Source: Brucepastera parasyntrophica
Lineage (GTDB): Bacteria > Spirochaetota > Spirochaetia > Treponematales > Treponemataceae
NCBI RefSeq assembly: GCF_022376835.1
Contig: NZ_CP084606.1
Coordinates: 986,501-1,050,500, forward strand
Direction of reading: 5' to 3'
Length of the DNA: 64,000 nucleotides
A program made the position numbers and the translations under genes. Below, one piece after another: positions 45,538 to 53,805 of the stretch. Every line of letters begins with the position of its first letter. The first letter of the stretch is position 1. The notes beneath the pieces were generated by a model. The model had not been told where the DNA came from and did no database searches. It saw only the letters and a list, made by a program, of their open reading frames with translations.

Positions 45538-47196
45538 ATGCTTAAGGCGCTTGAAAAAAATGAAAAATGGCAGGGACGGCGAGGCCCGCTTGTTCTGGTA
45601 ATTATGGACGGAGTCGGTTACGGAAAATACCGCGAAGGAGATGCGGTACAGGAATCGCATATGGAAGCGCTGGAGAATTTCAGCAAAACCTGCCCGCTTG
45701 CAAAACTCAAGGCTCACGGAACGGCAGTAGGACTGCCCTCGGATGATGATATGGGCAACAGCGAAGTGGGTCATAATGCCATGGGCTGCGGACGGGTTTT
45801 TGCCCAGGGAGCCAAGCTGGTTTCGGATTCCATTGATTCGGGATTCATGTTTGAGGGAGAAACCTGGAAAAAACTGATTGAAAACGCAAAGAAAAACAAC
45901 GCTACGCTGCATTTTATCGGACTTTTTTCTGACGGAAATGTCCATTCGCACATAGATCATCTGAAAGCAATGCTTACCCGGGCGGAAAAGGAAGGTATCA
46001 AACGCGCGCGTATCCATACTCTCCTGGACGGCAGAGACGTCGGCGAAACAAGCGCCCTCGAATATATTGATCCTTTTGAGCTTTTTCTTGAAGATTTGAA
46101 TGCAAAAGGCGTAGATTACCGCATCGGTTCGGGCGGCGGACGAATGTATATTACAATGGACCGCTACGGCGCGGACTGGTCCATGGTTGAACGGGGGTGG
46201 AAGGTCCATGTTCTCGGTGAGGGCAGGCAGTTTGCCTCAGCCAGGGAAGCTGTTGAAAGCTGGCGCAGGGAAATTCCCGGTATTATTGACCAGGATATGA
46301 AGGAATTTGTAATTGCCGAAAACGGCAAGCCGATAGGGACTATCGAGGACGGCGATTCGGTTATTTATTTTAACTTCCGCGGCGACCGGGCCCTGGAAAT
46401 TACGGCTGCCTTTGAAAGCCCGGAATATTTTGAAAAATTTGACCGCATACGGGTCCCAAAAGTTGAATACGCGGGAATGATGGAATATGACGGCGACCTG
46501 CATATTCCTTCCCAGTATCTTGTTACGCCTCCGGCCATAGACCGGACAGTCGGTGAATATTTATGCGCTTCGGGCGTACGCCAGCTTGCCATCAGTGAAA
46601 CCCAGAAATATGGGCATGTTACCTATTTTTTCAATGGCAACCGGCTGGGAAAATTCGATGAAAATCTCGAAACCTATGTTGAAATAAAAAGCGATGTACT
46701 GCCCTTTGAACAGCGGCCATGGATGAAATGCGCGGAAATTACCGATTATGTACTGGACGCGGTAAAATCCGGCGAATATGACTTTATCCGGCTTAACTAT
46801 CCGAACGGCGATATGGTCGGACATACAGGAGTATACCAGGCCGTTATCTGTTCAATGGAAGGAATGGACCTGCAGCTTGCCCGCCTTAAAAAAGCGGTGG
46901 CGGCGGCGGGCGGTATTATGCTCATTACAGCCGATCACGGAAACGCGGATGATATGTTTGAACATGATAAAAAAACCGGGGACGTTTCGCGGAAAGCCGA
47001 CGGAACGCCCAGAGCCAAAACCAGCCATTCGCTTAATCCGGTTCCCTGTATTGTTTTTGACCCTGAATCAAAGGACGAATACAGCAGGGACCTTAAAACA
47101 GGACTTGGTATTTCATCCATTGGGGCCACCTGTATCGAGCTTCTCGGGCTTAAGGCCCCGGAAGGATATGACCCTTCAGTGCTGAATTTCAGCTGA
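45538..47196 (+). CDS. gpmI: 2,3-bisphosphoglycerate-independent phosphoglycerate mutase
   Basis: About 552 residues. Interconverts 3- and 2-phosphoglycerate in glycolysis, using two Mn ions and a phospho-Ser. Motifs: VLVIMDGVGYG, MGNSEVGHNAMGCGRV (catalytic Ser), GLFSDGNVHSHIDHL, LLDGRDVGETSALEY, YFNFRGDRALEI, NYPNGDMVGHTG, LITADHGNADDMFE, KTSHSLNPVPCI. The start is placed at ATG 45538, six bases after GGAG; the ATG at 45526 lacks a ribosome site. Slightly longer than the classic ~510. An inverted repeat across its -10 region suggests regulation. Confidence 0.96.
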   Translation: MLKALEKNEKWQGRRGPLVLVIMDGVGYGKYREGDAVQESHMEALENFSKTCPLAKLKAHGTAVGLPSDDDMGNSEVGHNAMGCGRVFAQGAKLVSDSIDSGFMFEGETWKKLIENAKKNNATLHFIGLFSDGNVHSHIDHLKAMLTRAEKEGIKRARIHTLLDGRDVGETSALEYIDPFELFLEDLNAKGVDYRIGSGGGRMYITMDRYGADWSMVERGWKVHVLGEGRQFASAREAVESWRREIPGIIDQDMKEFVIAENGKPIGTIEDGDSVIYFNFRGDRALEITAAFESPEYFEKFDRIRVPKVEYAGMMEYDGDLHIPSQYLVTPPAIDRTVGEYLCASGVRQLAISETQKYGHVTYFFNGNRLGKFDENLETYVEIKSDVLPFEQRPWMKCAEITDYVLDAVKSGEYDFIRLNYPNGDMVGHTGVYQAVICSMEGMDLQLARLKKAVAAAGGIMLITADHGNADDMFEHDKKTGDVSRKADGTPRAKTSHSLNPVPCIVFDPESKDEYSRDLKTGLGISSIGATCIELLGLKAPEGYDPSVLNFS

Positions 47197-47220
47197 ATTC
47201 TGTTGTAAGCGGGCTGTACT

Positions 47221-47766
47221 GTGACGGAAATCGAAATAAAGGCTCATGTTACCGATCCCGATATTACCGAACAGACAATCAGGTCATTAGCGGAATTCAG
47301 CCGCGAAAGCCGGAAACGCGATGTATACTGGGTATGCAACTCCGGTTCGCCGGTAAAAATCCGGATACGGGAAGAAAATGACTGCATTACGGTAACGTAT
47401 AAGCGCAAGGAAATACGGGACAGTATAGAAATAAATGACGAGCAGGAATTTGCCGTAAGCGACCGGCGAGCCTTTGAAACGCTGATAACCGATCTTGGGT
47501 TTTCCATTTCTTCCGAAAAGGAGAAAATTACCCGCAGTTTCTGTTATAAAACCGGGGATGGACCGACGGTGACCATTGAACTTTCACTGGTTGCCGGACT
47601 CGGCTGGTTTATCGAGCTTGAAATTCTCGCCGAATCTCCCGGCGAACAGGAAATAAGCCGGGACCGGAATATACTCAGAGAACTGCTCGGACGCTGCGGG
47701 ATCCCGCGGGAAGCTATTGAACCCCGGTTTTATACTGAAATGCTTGGCGAGGTTTCCGGAAGCTGA
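47221..47766 (+). CDS. CYTH-domain protein (CyaB/thiamine-triphosphatase-like)
   Basis: 181 residues with a GTG start. The EIEIK signature (MTEIEIKAHVTD) and later charged strands of the triphosphate tunnel fold are present: VKIRIREEND, VTYKRKEI, TIELSLVAGLGWFIELEI. Members hydrolyse inorganic or thiamine triphosphate or, as class IV adenylate cyclase, make cAMP. Activity cannot be chosen here. It follows gpmI by 24 bases and is probably cotranscribed. Convergent with the MFS gene across a dispersed repeat. Confidence 0.85.
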   Translation: MTEIEIKAHVTDPDITEQTIRSLAEFSRESRKRDVYWVCNSGSPVKIRIREENDCITVTYKRKEIRDSIEINDEQEFAVSDRRAFETLITDLGFSISSEKEKITRSFCYKTGDGPTVTIELSLVAGLGWFIELEILAESPGEQEISRDRNILRELLGRCGIPREAIEPRFYTEMLGEVSGS

Positions 47767-47789
47767 AATACACAGACTTCCGGGGACCA

Positions 47790-47846
47790 ATAAAATACCC
47801 CGCCGCAAAGCGGCGGAGTATTAACCCTCGCCACGAATAAAAGCCC
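47790..47846 (-). repeat. Dispersed palindromic repeat, short form (copy 4)
   Basis: Plus strand AATAAAATACCCCGCCGC, AAA, GCGGCGGAGTATT then AACCCTCGCCACGAATAAAA. It is the reverse orientation of copy 1, with AATAAAA at both ends. It supplies the last codons and stop of the MFS gene and a hairpin terminator for both converging genes. Confidence 0.88.
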
Positions 47847-49190
47847 CGGAGAAACCCGCGACCCTTTTCCCGTTCCTATGCCGCCGCAGTTTCGGCGGGC
47901 GGATCATTCCTCTCGCCGCTCTTAACAAAGCCCATAGTAATAAAGGCAAGAAGAAAAAGACACAGCAGAAAATAAACATTGAAGGAAAACCGGCGGCGTC
48001 AATGACAACACCGGCGCAGGCCGGGGCAACGACCGCCGCGAGCTGAGAGAATGTATAATAAAGGCCGGTATACACACCAATATTTCCAAAATGGGCCATC
48101 TGCCAGAGCATGGGAAATGAATTGGTGACAACGGCAATCCAGAAAATACCGTACAGGAACATCAGGCCCCAGAAAACATATTTCAAACCGGCCGTTGAAA
48201 GTCCTGTCACTCTTCCGAAAGGCTGGAGGAAAAACGCGGCCCCGGTGGCACAGGCAATGACAATGAGGGAAATCCGGATTATCCGCTTTCGGCCCCATTT
48301 ATTTGCCGCGTAGCCCATTGGAATGGCTGCCAGCACCGATGCGATTACAACCATACCCATGGAGAGCGCCCCCTGCCCCATCGATAAATCAAATGTTTTT
48401 ATTGTAAAATCCGTCAGATAGGGCATAACGCCCTGATAACCGGTAAACCACAAAAAAAGACTGATAAGGACCCAGAAGGAACTTTTATCCTCAGCGCGGA
48501 AAACCTGCAGAAAACTTCTGAAAAAAGGCTCTTTCCGTTCTTCCGGCTCGGCAGATGCCGGGCTGTTTTTATTTTCCCGGACAAAGATAAGCAGCATGAT
48601 AACCGCGAGAATAACAAAGGCGGATGCGGCCGGAAAAGCCAGTCTGTTTTTTGTCGGACCGAGAACCGGCAATATGATATTTACGTCCATGAGCCGGGCA
48701 AGAAAGAGAGTACTCACAAGAGCGGCAATATTTCCCATTGTATTGATAACACCGTTTGCCTGCGAACGGTATTCGCCCGGAATGGTGTCCGGCATCAGGG
48801 CCACAACCGGGCCTCGGGCCGATTGTTTGAAAATATTCAAAAGAATAAGCACTATCATCAGGGCCGCAAGGAATATTCGGCGGCATAGGGGATCAGTGCA
48901 AAGAAAACAGCGGAAACAGGCAGCAGAACCGCTATCCAGGGCATCCGTCTGCCAAGGGGCGTTCTTGTCCGGTCTGACCAGATTGAAACTATCGGAATGA
49001 GAAACAGCGCAAAGACATTATCAAGCGCCATTATCGCGCCTACGAGCGCTTTTTTTGAAATATAATTCCCCAGAAAAATTTCCACATAGCTGTCATACAA
49101 GGGATCCATCATTCCTACGGTAAAAAAGCCAAAACCAATCAAAAATGTTATAGGAACATATTTTCTAAAGCCTTTTTTGTCAGTTTCCAC
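47821..49190 (-). CDS. MFS transporter, GPH/SLC45-like sugar permease, frameshifted here
   Basis: Rejoined length about 457 residues with ~12 membrane segments. The start is GTG 49190 behind CAGGAG. The N-terminus (ITFLIGFGFFTVGMMDPLYDSYVEIFLGNYI) and the cytoplasmic-loop motif WSDRTRTPLGRRMPWI (motif A-like D-R-T-x-x-x-GRR) point to the glycoside/sucrose-cation symporter group. The frame breaks near 48865, where one G is lost; the restored joint reads AEYSLAALMIVLILLNIFKQ. The last residues (AFIRGEG) and the TAA come from a dispersed repeat, so the native C-terminus has probably been replaced. A maltodextrin or sucrose substrate would suit the secreted amylases, but that is inference. Confidence 0.83.
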
Positions 49191-49236
49191 ATTATACTCC
49201 TGTTTTTTTTAGAATTTCATGGTAATATGTATCAGG

Positions 49237-50040
49237 ATGAAACGCAACAAAAAAAATGCACCTGTGCTTCCTGAAGGCTGGCCTGTTTTTTTTGCTCACA
49301 GGGGAGCCTCAACACTTGCGCCGGAAAACACGCTGGCTGCCTTTATAAAGGCGAAGGAACTGGGCGCAAAAGGAATCGAGCTTGATGTCCGGCTATGCAA
49401 AACCGGGGAAATTGTGGTTACCCATGACCGCTGGCTTGACCGGGTTGCCGGCATTCACCGGCGTGTTGAAGATCTGACCTACGCAGAGCTCTGTGAAATT
49501 GATGTCGGCTCATTTTTTAACCGTCTGTACCCTGACCTGGCGAATCCGGCTTTTTCGAAAGAACGGATACCTACGCTTGAAATGGTTTTTGAAGCTGTCG
49601 GCAGGGATATTTTCTTTGATATTGAGCTGAAAACCGCCAAGCCCTTTGATCATTCACTGGGTATTGCCGTTTCACTTTGCCTCAAGCGTCACAGCCGGAT
49701 TAATTGCATCATTTCGTCGTTTGATCCGCTTTCCCTCATTTCATACCGGAAATACGGGAAGGAGACGACCGCGATAATTTACGGCCCGTATAAAAGTATT
49801 CCATTTTTCTTCCGGCACCGGGAAGGGCTTTTTCTCTCGGGAGCGGCCATAAAGAAGCCGGCATGGGAGACCGTTTTGTATTCCCAGTATCACGAGCGCG
49901 GACGGCGGCCTGTTCTCACCTGGACTGTCGATTCCCGTGAAACGGCCGGGCAGCTGTTTGCCTGCGGCGCCCGGAGCGTTATTACCAACCGCATACAGGA
50001 TTTTATAGTTCCTGAAGAAAACACGCAGGAAAATAAATGA
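49237..50040 (+). CDS. Glycerophosphodiester phosphodiesterase
   Basis: About 267 residues from the ATG at 49237 (an in-frame ATG at 49219 is also possible; neither has a clear ribosome site). GDPD-family TIM barrel cleaving glycerophosphodiesters to glycerol-3-phosphate and alcohol. Key motifs: FFAHRGASTLAPENTLAAF with catalytic His-Arg and metal Glu, GIELDVRLCKTGEIVVTHD, and FDIELKT. No signal peptide, so cytoplasmic. It is divergent from the MFS gene with only about 30-45 bases between them, so its promoter must overlap the MFS 5' region. It is convergent with a broken MORN gene. Confidence 0.92.
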   Translation: MKRNKKNAPVLPEGWPVFFAHRGASTLAPENTLAAFIKAKELGAKGIELDVRLCKTGEIVVTHDRWLDRVAGIHRRVEDLTYAELCEIDVGSFFNRLYPDLANPAFSKERIPTLEMVFEAVGRDIFFDIELKTAKPFDHSLGIAVSLCLKRHSRINCIISSFDPLSLISYRKYGKETTAIIYGPYKSIPFFFRHREGLFLSGAAIKKPAWETVLYSQYHERGRRPVLTWTVDSRETAGQLFACGARSVITNRIQDFIVPEENTQENK

Positions 50041-50055
50041 TGTGTGCTGTATCTT

Positions 50056-50402
50056 TTATTTCTGTTTTTTTATCTGCTTTCCGTCAGTAAATTCGGCGAA
50101 GTATTCCTCTTCGCCATTATCATTATATCTTTTCCACTCTCCGTGTTTTTTATTCGAGGCGAGGGTTTAATACCCCAGACCGAAGGGTTGCCTGCTCTGT
50201 GGCGAGGTATTTTATTATCTCTAAAATTACCTTCCTGCCACAACGTTCCATTCTCTTTAAAAAACAGCCATTTCCCTTCAGACTTTTCATTACTATATTT
50301 TCCTTCCGCCTTTACTTGTCCGCTTTTTTAGTAATAGGTCAGGATATCCCCGTTTATCTCTGAGACTTTTTGCCCGTTTTTATATATATCATCTTTGTTC
50401 AT
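50056..50402 (-). pseudogene. MORN-repeat-type protein gene interrupted by a dispersed repeat
   Basis: On the minus strand from ATG 50402 (GGGGAG five bases upstream) the frame reads MNKDDIYKNGQKVSEINGD, an in-frame TAA (50330-50328), then KSGQVKAEGKYSNEKSEGKW and FFKENGTLWQEGNFRDNK. This is a run of MORN-like antitoxin/toxin-type repeats. A dispersed repeat (copy 5, 50148-50218) then intervenes. In another frame after it the same family resumes, KHGEWKRYNDNGEEEYFAEF and TDGKQIKKQK, stopping at 50056. Removing the repeat would rejoin NFRDNK to KHGEW, a natural MORN unit. The gene is thus disrupted by insertion plus one stop codon. It lies downstream of recX by 20 bases. Confidence 0.82.
50148..50218 (+). 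repeat. Dispersed palindromic repeat, intermediate form (copy 5), inside the MORN gene
   Basis: TTTATTCGAGGCGAGGG, TTTAATACCCCAGACCG, then GGTTGCCTGCTCTGTGGCGAGG and TATTTTATTAT. Its centre (AGACCG...GTTGCCTGCTCTG) matches the left part of copy 7 rather than the usual CCGCCGC stem. TTTTATT/AATAAAA sequences flank both ends. Confidence 0.85.
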
Positions 50403-50422
50403 TTTTTCTCCCCGGAACGGAA

Positions 50423-51136
50423 TCAGTTCAGATTCTCCGTCCTGGTATGTTCAAGACACTGTGTAATTGTTTTAAGGGAAAAGCCCTTCCTCAGCAGGGA
50501 ACGCTTGATTTGAAGCTGATCGGAAGTCCGACGCAGCAGTTTTTCAGTCTCCCTCAGACACCCGTCTTTTTCATCTGACGGCGAAAAGTATTGATCGAGA
50601 ACGACTTCCGCGTCTTCCCGGGGAACGCCCCGGGATATAAGACCATAATACAGCTTCTGTCTGCCCTCGTTCCGGTGAATAAGCCTGTTTTTTATCCAGG
50701 CTTCGGCAAACCGCTTATTATCGATGAGCGCGCGGGATTCAAGATAATCAAGGGCAGGGCTGATTTCGTCCGGGATATAATTTTTTTTCCTCAGTTTCAG
50801 TTCGAGCTGGCGGCGGGAATGTTCGGAGCGGGAGAGATAAGCAAGTGCAGTGCGTTCGGCAAGATATATCCGCCCGCAAATGAACAGATTCTCCGCATTT
50901 TCGGGAGACAGGGAAAGCTGGGAGAAATTACTGTTTTCAGCGTTCAGGATTTTCCACAAAGCCGGAATAGCTTCAAGATATTCATCCCGGACAAAAAAAA
51001 ACGAACCATCCGTCAGGGATATTTTAAAAATATCCGGGGAGGTCCGTTCTGCGTTCCGTATGATAACAGCCGAATTAACGTTTGCTGAACTGGAATCTTC
51101 TGCGGGCACCGCGCTGGCCATATTTTTTGCGTTCAA
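50423..51136 (-). CDS. recX: Regulatory protein RecX
   Basis: About 237 residues in the longest form. RecX caps and inhibits RecA filaments. Family features: repeated three-helix units, with ALAYLSRSEHSRRQLELKL, ALDYLESRALIDNKRFAEAW and RGVPREDAEVVLDQYFS, and the C-terminal SLLRKGFSLKTITQCLE. The N-terminal ~60 residues are extra and beta-like (DIFKISLTDGSFFFVRDEYL). The ATG at 51136 lies inside rpsI, a 62-base overlap. There is no better start, but a shorter non-ATG start is possible. It is cotranscribed behind rplM-rpsI. Confidence 0.85.
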   Translation of the reverse strand: MNAKNMASAVPAEDSSSANVNSAVIIRNAERTSPDIFKISLTDGSFFFVRDEYLEAIPALWKILNAENSNFSQLSLSPENAENLFICGRIYLAERTALAYLSRSEHSRRQLELKLRKKNYIPDEISPALDYLESRALIDNKRFAEAWIKNRLIHRNEGRQKLYYGLISRGVPREDAEVVLDQYFSPSDEKDGCLRETEKLLRRTSDQLQIKRSLLRKGFSLKTITQCLEHTRTENLN

Positions 51137-51467
51137 CCATGCGTGAATCGCGGGTCAGCAGGCCGTTCGCCTTTAAAGAAGAACGGTTTCCGGCGTCAAC
51201 CTGGGCAAGGGCCCGCGCAATTCCATGACTGCAGGCGCCGGCCTGGCCGTTCAACCCGCCGCCGTACACAGTGACAACAATGTCGAATTTTGTATCGCTG
51301 GCGGTAACCATCAGGGGCTGCCTCGCGATCTGTACCTGTTCCGGTGTTGCGAAATATTCGTTTATTTCCTTGTCATTAACAAGGAGCTTACCGTTGCCTT
51401 CGCGTACATAAACGCGGGCCACGGCCGTTTTACGTCTTCCTGTTCCCATTCCAATATTCTTAACCAC
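51075..51467 (-). CDS. rpsI: 30S ribosomal protein S9 (uS9)
   Basis: 130 residues. Begins MVKNIGMGTGRRKTAVARVYV and ends ARRRFQFSKR, the conserved C-terminal tail that reaches the P-site tRNA. Contains GGGLNGQAGACSHGIARAL. Length is normal. It is 15 bases after rplM, the usual L13-S9 pair. Confidence 0.98.
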   Translation of the reverse strand: MVKNIGMGTGRRKTAVARVYVREGNGKLLVNDKEINEYFATPEQVQIARQPLMVTASDTKFDIVVTVYGGGLNGQAGACSHGIARALAQVDAGNRSSLKANGLLTRDSRMVERKKYGQRGARRRFQFSKR

Positions 51468-51482
51468 GATTTTTGCTCCTCA

Positions 51483-51911
51483 TTATACTTCCAGAACCTG
51501 CGGATTCTGGGCTGCGTGGGGGTGTTCCGAACCTGCATATACCTTAACATTGGTCAGCAGTTTTCTGCCGAGATGGCCCTTGGGCAGCATTCCTTTTACC
51601 GCATTAAGGATGGGTTCCGCCGGGTGCCGCTGGACAAGCTTGTTATAAGTTATTGAGCGGAGTCCTCCGGAGAAACCGGTATGATGATGATAGAGTTTAT
51701 CTTCCGGCTTGTTTCCGGTGAGAAGAACCTTGTCTGCATTAATAATTACTACATAATCACCTGTCTCCTGATGGGGAGCGTAGGTGACCTTATGCTTTCC
51801 TCTCAGCATACAGGCGGCCTTTGCAGCAACACGGCCAAGCGGCTTATTTTCTGCGTCAATAACAAACCATGAACGGGGCGCCTCATACTCTTTTACAAAA
51901 AGTGTCTTCAT
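51483..51911 (-). CDS. rplM: 50S ribosomal protein L13 (uL13)
   Basis: 142 residues. Early-assembly 23S rRNA binder. Motifs WFVIDAENKPLGRVAAKAA, GDYVVIINADKVLLTGNK, KLYHHHTGFSGGLRSI and AVKGMLPKGHLGRKLLTNVKVY are canonical. Start ATG 51911 with AAGG upstream. First gene of rplM-rpsI-recX, driven by a strong promoter at 51987-52014. Confidence 0.98.
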   Translation of the reverse strand: MKTLFVKEYEAPRSWFVIDAENKPLGRVAAKAACMLRGKHKVTYAPHQETGDYVVIINADKVLLTGNKPEDKLYHHHTGFSGGLRSITYNKLVQRHPAEPILNAVKGMLPKGHLGRKLLTNVKVYAGSEHPHAAQNPQVLEV

Positions 51912-51986
51912 TTATATTACCTTACTCAAAATAAATCTGTAATCAGTATATGCATACTGTTTTCGCAGATAATGTGGGATGTTCAT

Positions 51987-52014
51987 TCTATAGAAAAATA
52001 AAAACCTGTGTCAA
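51987..52014 (-). promoter_or_regulatory. rplM-rpsI promoter
   Basis: Minus strand TTGACA (52014-52009), 16-nt spacer, TATAGA (51992-51987). The leader is about 70 nt; an ATGCAT-centred palindrome (CAGTATGCATATACTG) lies within it near 51940-51958. Confidence 0.78.
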
Positions 52015-52079
52015 GCCCGGTAACTTCCGGAACAGAACAAAAATTCCGGATTTCCCCATGGAGTGACAGCCCGGTATTT

Positions 52080-52328
52080 TTATTCAGGCTTTGTTTCGTT
52101 CGCCTGTATTGCTTTTTCCTCTTTTTTTGCCTCAGCCTTGTCTTTTAAATCGGCTATTCCTATAAATATCGCGACGAGTCCGATAAAGGCAGCCAGAATC
52201 GGCAGACAGCCCCGGAGGAACAGCAGAATATCGGCTCCCCAGCCAAGTCCGAATCCCACAAGCTCCGGCGGAAGGGCTGCAAAAACGGTAAAAGCTATAA
52301 GGATAATTCCAACCAGTAAAGCTACCAT
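52080..52328 (-). CDS. Small two-helix membrane protein
   Basis: 82 residues. Two hydrophobic segments (ALLVGIILIAFTVFAAL and LFLRGCLPILAAFIGLVAIFIGIAD) separated by a Gly-rich turn. A charged Lys/Glu tail follows. Start ATG 52328 after GGAGG. No family beyond small inner-membrane protein is recognised, and no motif gives a function. Confidence 0.68.
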   Translation of the reverse strand: MVALLVGIILIAFTVFAALPPELVGFGLGWGADILLFLRGCLPILAAFIGLVAIFIGIADLKDKAEAKKEEKAIQANETKPE

Positions 52329-52435
52329 ACGTACATTCCTCCATGAAGTTGTATCACTTCAAAAATACAAGAATAAACCGCGGCTTTTTTTCAAAAGTCA
52401 GAGCGGGTAAAAACCAAAAAGCAATGATATTCCCG

Positions 52436-52594
52436 TTTATTCGCGGCGAGGGTTTAACACCCCGCCGCTCTGCGTCGTTTTCCCATAAAAACCTATACCA
52501 AACGTTAGTTTATATAGGGTCCATGGTATTAAACCTGAGGCCAATTTCACGGGAGAACAAAATACCACACTGCTCTGCGGCGGGACATTTCGTT
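52436..52594 (+). repeat. Dispersed palindromic repeat, long form (copy 6)
   Basis: Left module TTTATTCGCGGCGAGGG, TTTAACACCCCGCCGC. Middle module with AAAACCTATACCAAACGTTAG, TATAGGGTCCATGG, TATTAAACC and CCAATTTCACGGGAG. Diverged right palindrome (CACACTGCTCTGCGGCGGG). It fills most of the 333-base gap between the small membrane gene and azlC, otherwise without recognisable genes, and must be crossed by azlC transcription or lie upstream of its promoter. Confidence 0.87.
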
Positions 52595-52661
52595 CTTATA
52601 TTTAAGTTTCGCATAATTATCGGGGATGGTCAACTGAAAGAGGATTTTATATACTTGCAGA

Positions 52662-53375
52662 ATGAATTCTTCTCCAGTTTCTTCAGAAAAAAAACAGACA
52701 GCCCTTTCCGTTTTGAGAATGGCTTTCCCGTTTACGGTTCCTGTGCTGTTCGGGTATCTGGCCATCGGCATACCCTTCGGGCTCACACTGACAAAGGCGG
52801 GGTATCCGTGGTGGCTTGCGCCGATAATGAGCCTCACTATGTATGCCGGAGCCGGACAGTATATTGCAATCGGCCTTTTTACGGCGGGAGTACCGCTATC
52901 GGGGATGCTTATCACCATGCTGATGGTAAATATCCGTCATATTGTATACGGCGTTTCACTTATTGAAAAATTCAAAACAGCTGGAAAATGGAAGCCCTAT
53001 CTCATTTTCGCCCTTACCGATGAAACCTATGCGCTCCTGACCGGAGTTAAACCGCCTGAAATAAGTAATCAGGGCGATTTTTATGGTGCGATCGCCCTGC
53101 TCGATCAATCCTACTGGGTAATAGGCAGTACAGTCGGTGCTCTCGCAGGGACCCTGATTCCGTTTTCCTTTGAGGGTATCGATTTTGCCCTTACATCCCT
53201 CTTTACGGTGCTTTTAATAGACCAGCTCCGCCGGACCCGGGATATACTCCCGGTCGCGATCGGTTTTGTATGCGCTGTTCTGGCGCTGATTTTTGCCGGA
53301 CCGGAAAACATGCTTATTATCGCCCTTGTGTCCGCCCTGGCCGTTCTGGCCCTTTTCAGGGGGAGGTCAAAATGA
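52662..53375 (+). CDS. azlC: Branched-chain amino acid exporter subunit AzlC
   Basis: 237 residues, several membrane helices. AzlC signature: FGYLAIGIPFGLTLTKAGYP, SLTMYAGAGQYIAIGLF, NIRHIVYGVSL, LTDETYALL. With AzlD it forms a two-subunit exporter of branched-chain amino acids (LIV-E family). The ATG at 52662 lacks a strong ribosome site. It overlaps azlD by ATGA. Confidence 0.93.
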   Translation: MNSSPVSSEKKQTALSVLRMAFPFTVPVLFGYLAIGIPFGLTLTKAGYPWWLAPIMSLTMYAGAGQYIAIGLFTAGVPLSGMLITMLMVNIRHIVYGVSLIEKFKTAGKWKPYLIFALTDETYALLTGVKPPEISNQGDFYGAIALLDQSYWVIGSTVGALAGTLIPFSFEGIDFALTSLFTVLLIDQLRRTRDILPVAIGFVCAVLALIFAGPENMLIIALVSALAVLALFRGRSK

Positions 53376-53695
53376 TTTCACTGTCCCAGGCCCTGATCGC
53401 CACCTTTCTGTTTGCCCTCATTATCTTTTTAACCAGGGCCTTCCCCTTTTTGCTTTTTTCCCGCAGGGAGCCTCCGGCGCTTATCCGTTTTATCGAGCAG
53501 TTTATCCCGCCGATGGTAATGGCTGTTCTTGTCATTTACTGCCTGAAGGATGTCCAGTGGGCGGTTTACCCTTCAGGGATCAGAGAGCTTATCGCGCTCG
53601 CGGCGGTTGTGGTTCTTCATTTATGGAAAAACAACGCCATGCTTTCGATTTTCGGGAGTACCATAATATACATGGTACTGAAACATCTGCTATAG
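53372..53695 (+). CDS. azlD: Branched-chain amino acid exporter subunit AzlD
   Basis: 107 residues, four hydrophobic segments, with the family pattern FLTRAFPFLLFSRREPPALI, PPMVMAVLVIYCLKD and a WKNNAMLSIFGSTIIYM end. Start ATG 53372 overlaps the azlC TGA (ATGA), with GGGAGG upstream. The small partner of AzlC. Confidence 0.92.
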   Translation: MISLSQALIATFLFALIIFLTRAFPFLLFSRREPPALIRFIEQFIPPMVMAVLVIYCLKDVQWAVYPSGIRELIALAAVVVLHLWKNNAMLSIFGSTIIYMVLKHLL

Positions 53696-53745
53696 AAAGC
53701 AGTCTCCGGGCCTGAACCTCCGAATTCGGGAACAGGGACTCCTGA

Positions 53746-53785
53746 TAAAAAAGGCCGCAAACGGATCAGCGTTTACGGCCTTTTT
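53746..53785. terminator. Bidirectional terminator between azlD and a lipoprotein gene
   Basis: AAAAAAGGCCGCAAACG, loop GATCAG, CGTTTACGGCCTTTTT: a stem of about 11 bp plus A/T flanks that works on both strands, as expected between convergent genes. Confidence 0.9.
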
Positions 53786-53805
53786 CTGAATTCCGGCTGC
53801 GTTTT

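Noticed and set aside
45346-46209. 287-codon minus-strand open frame
   Set aside because: Antisense to gpmI, with no homology signal and no ribosome site.
50044-50331. Plus-strand 95-codon open frame
   Set aside because: Antisense shadow of the broken MORN gene and the repeat inside it.
52343-52966. Plus-strand frame of 207 codons containing FIRGEG-like text
   Set aside because: Reads through a dispersed repeat and out of frame through azlC.
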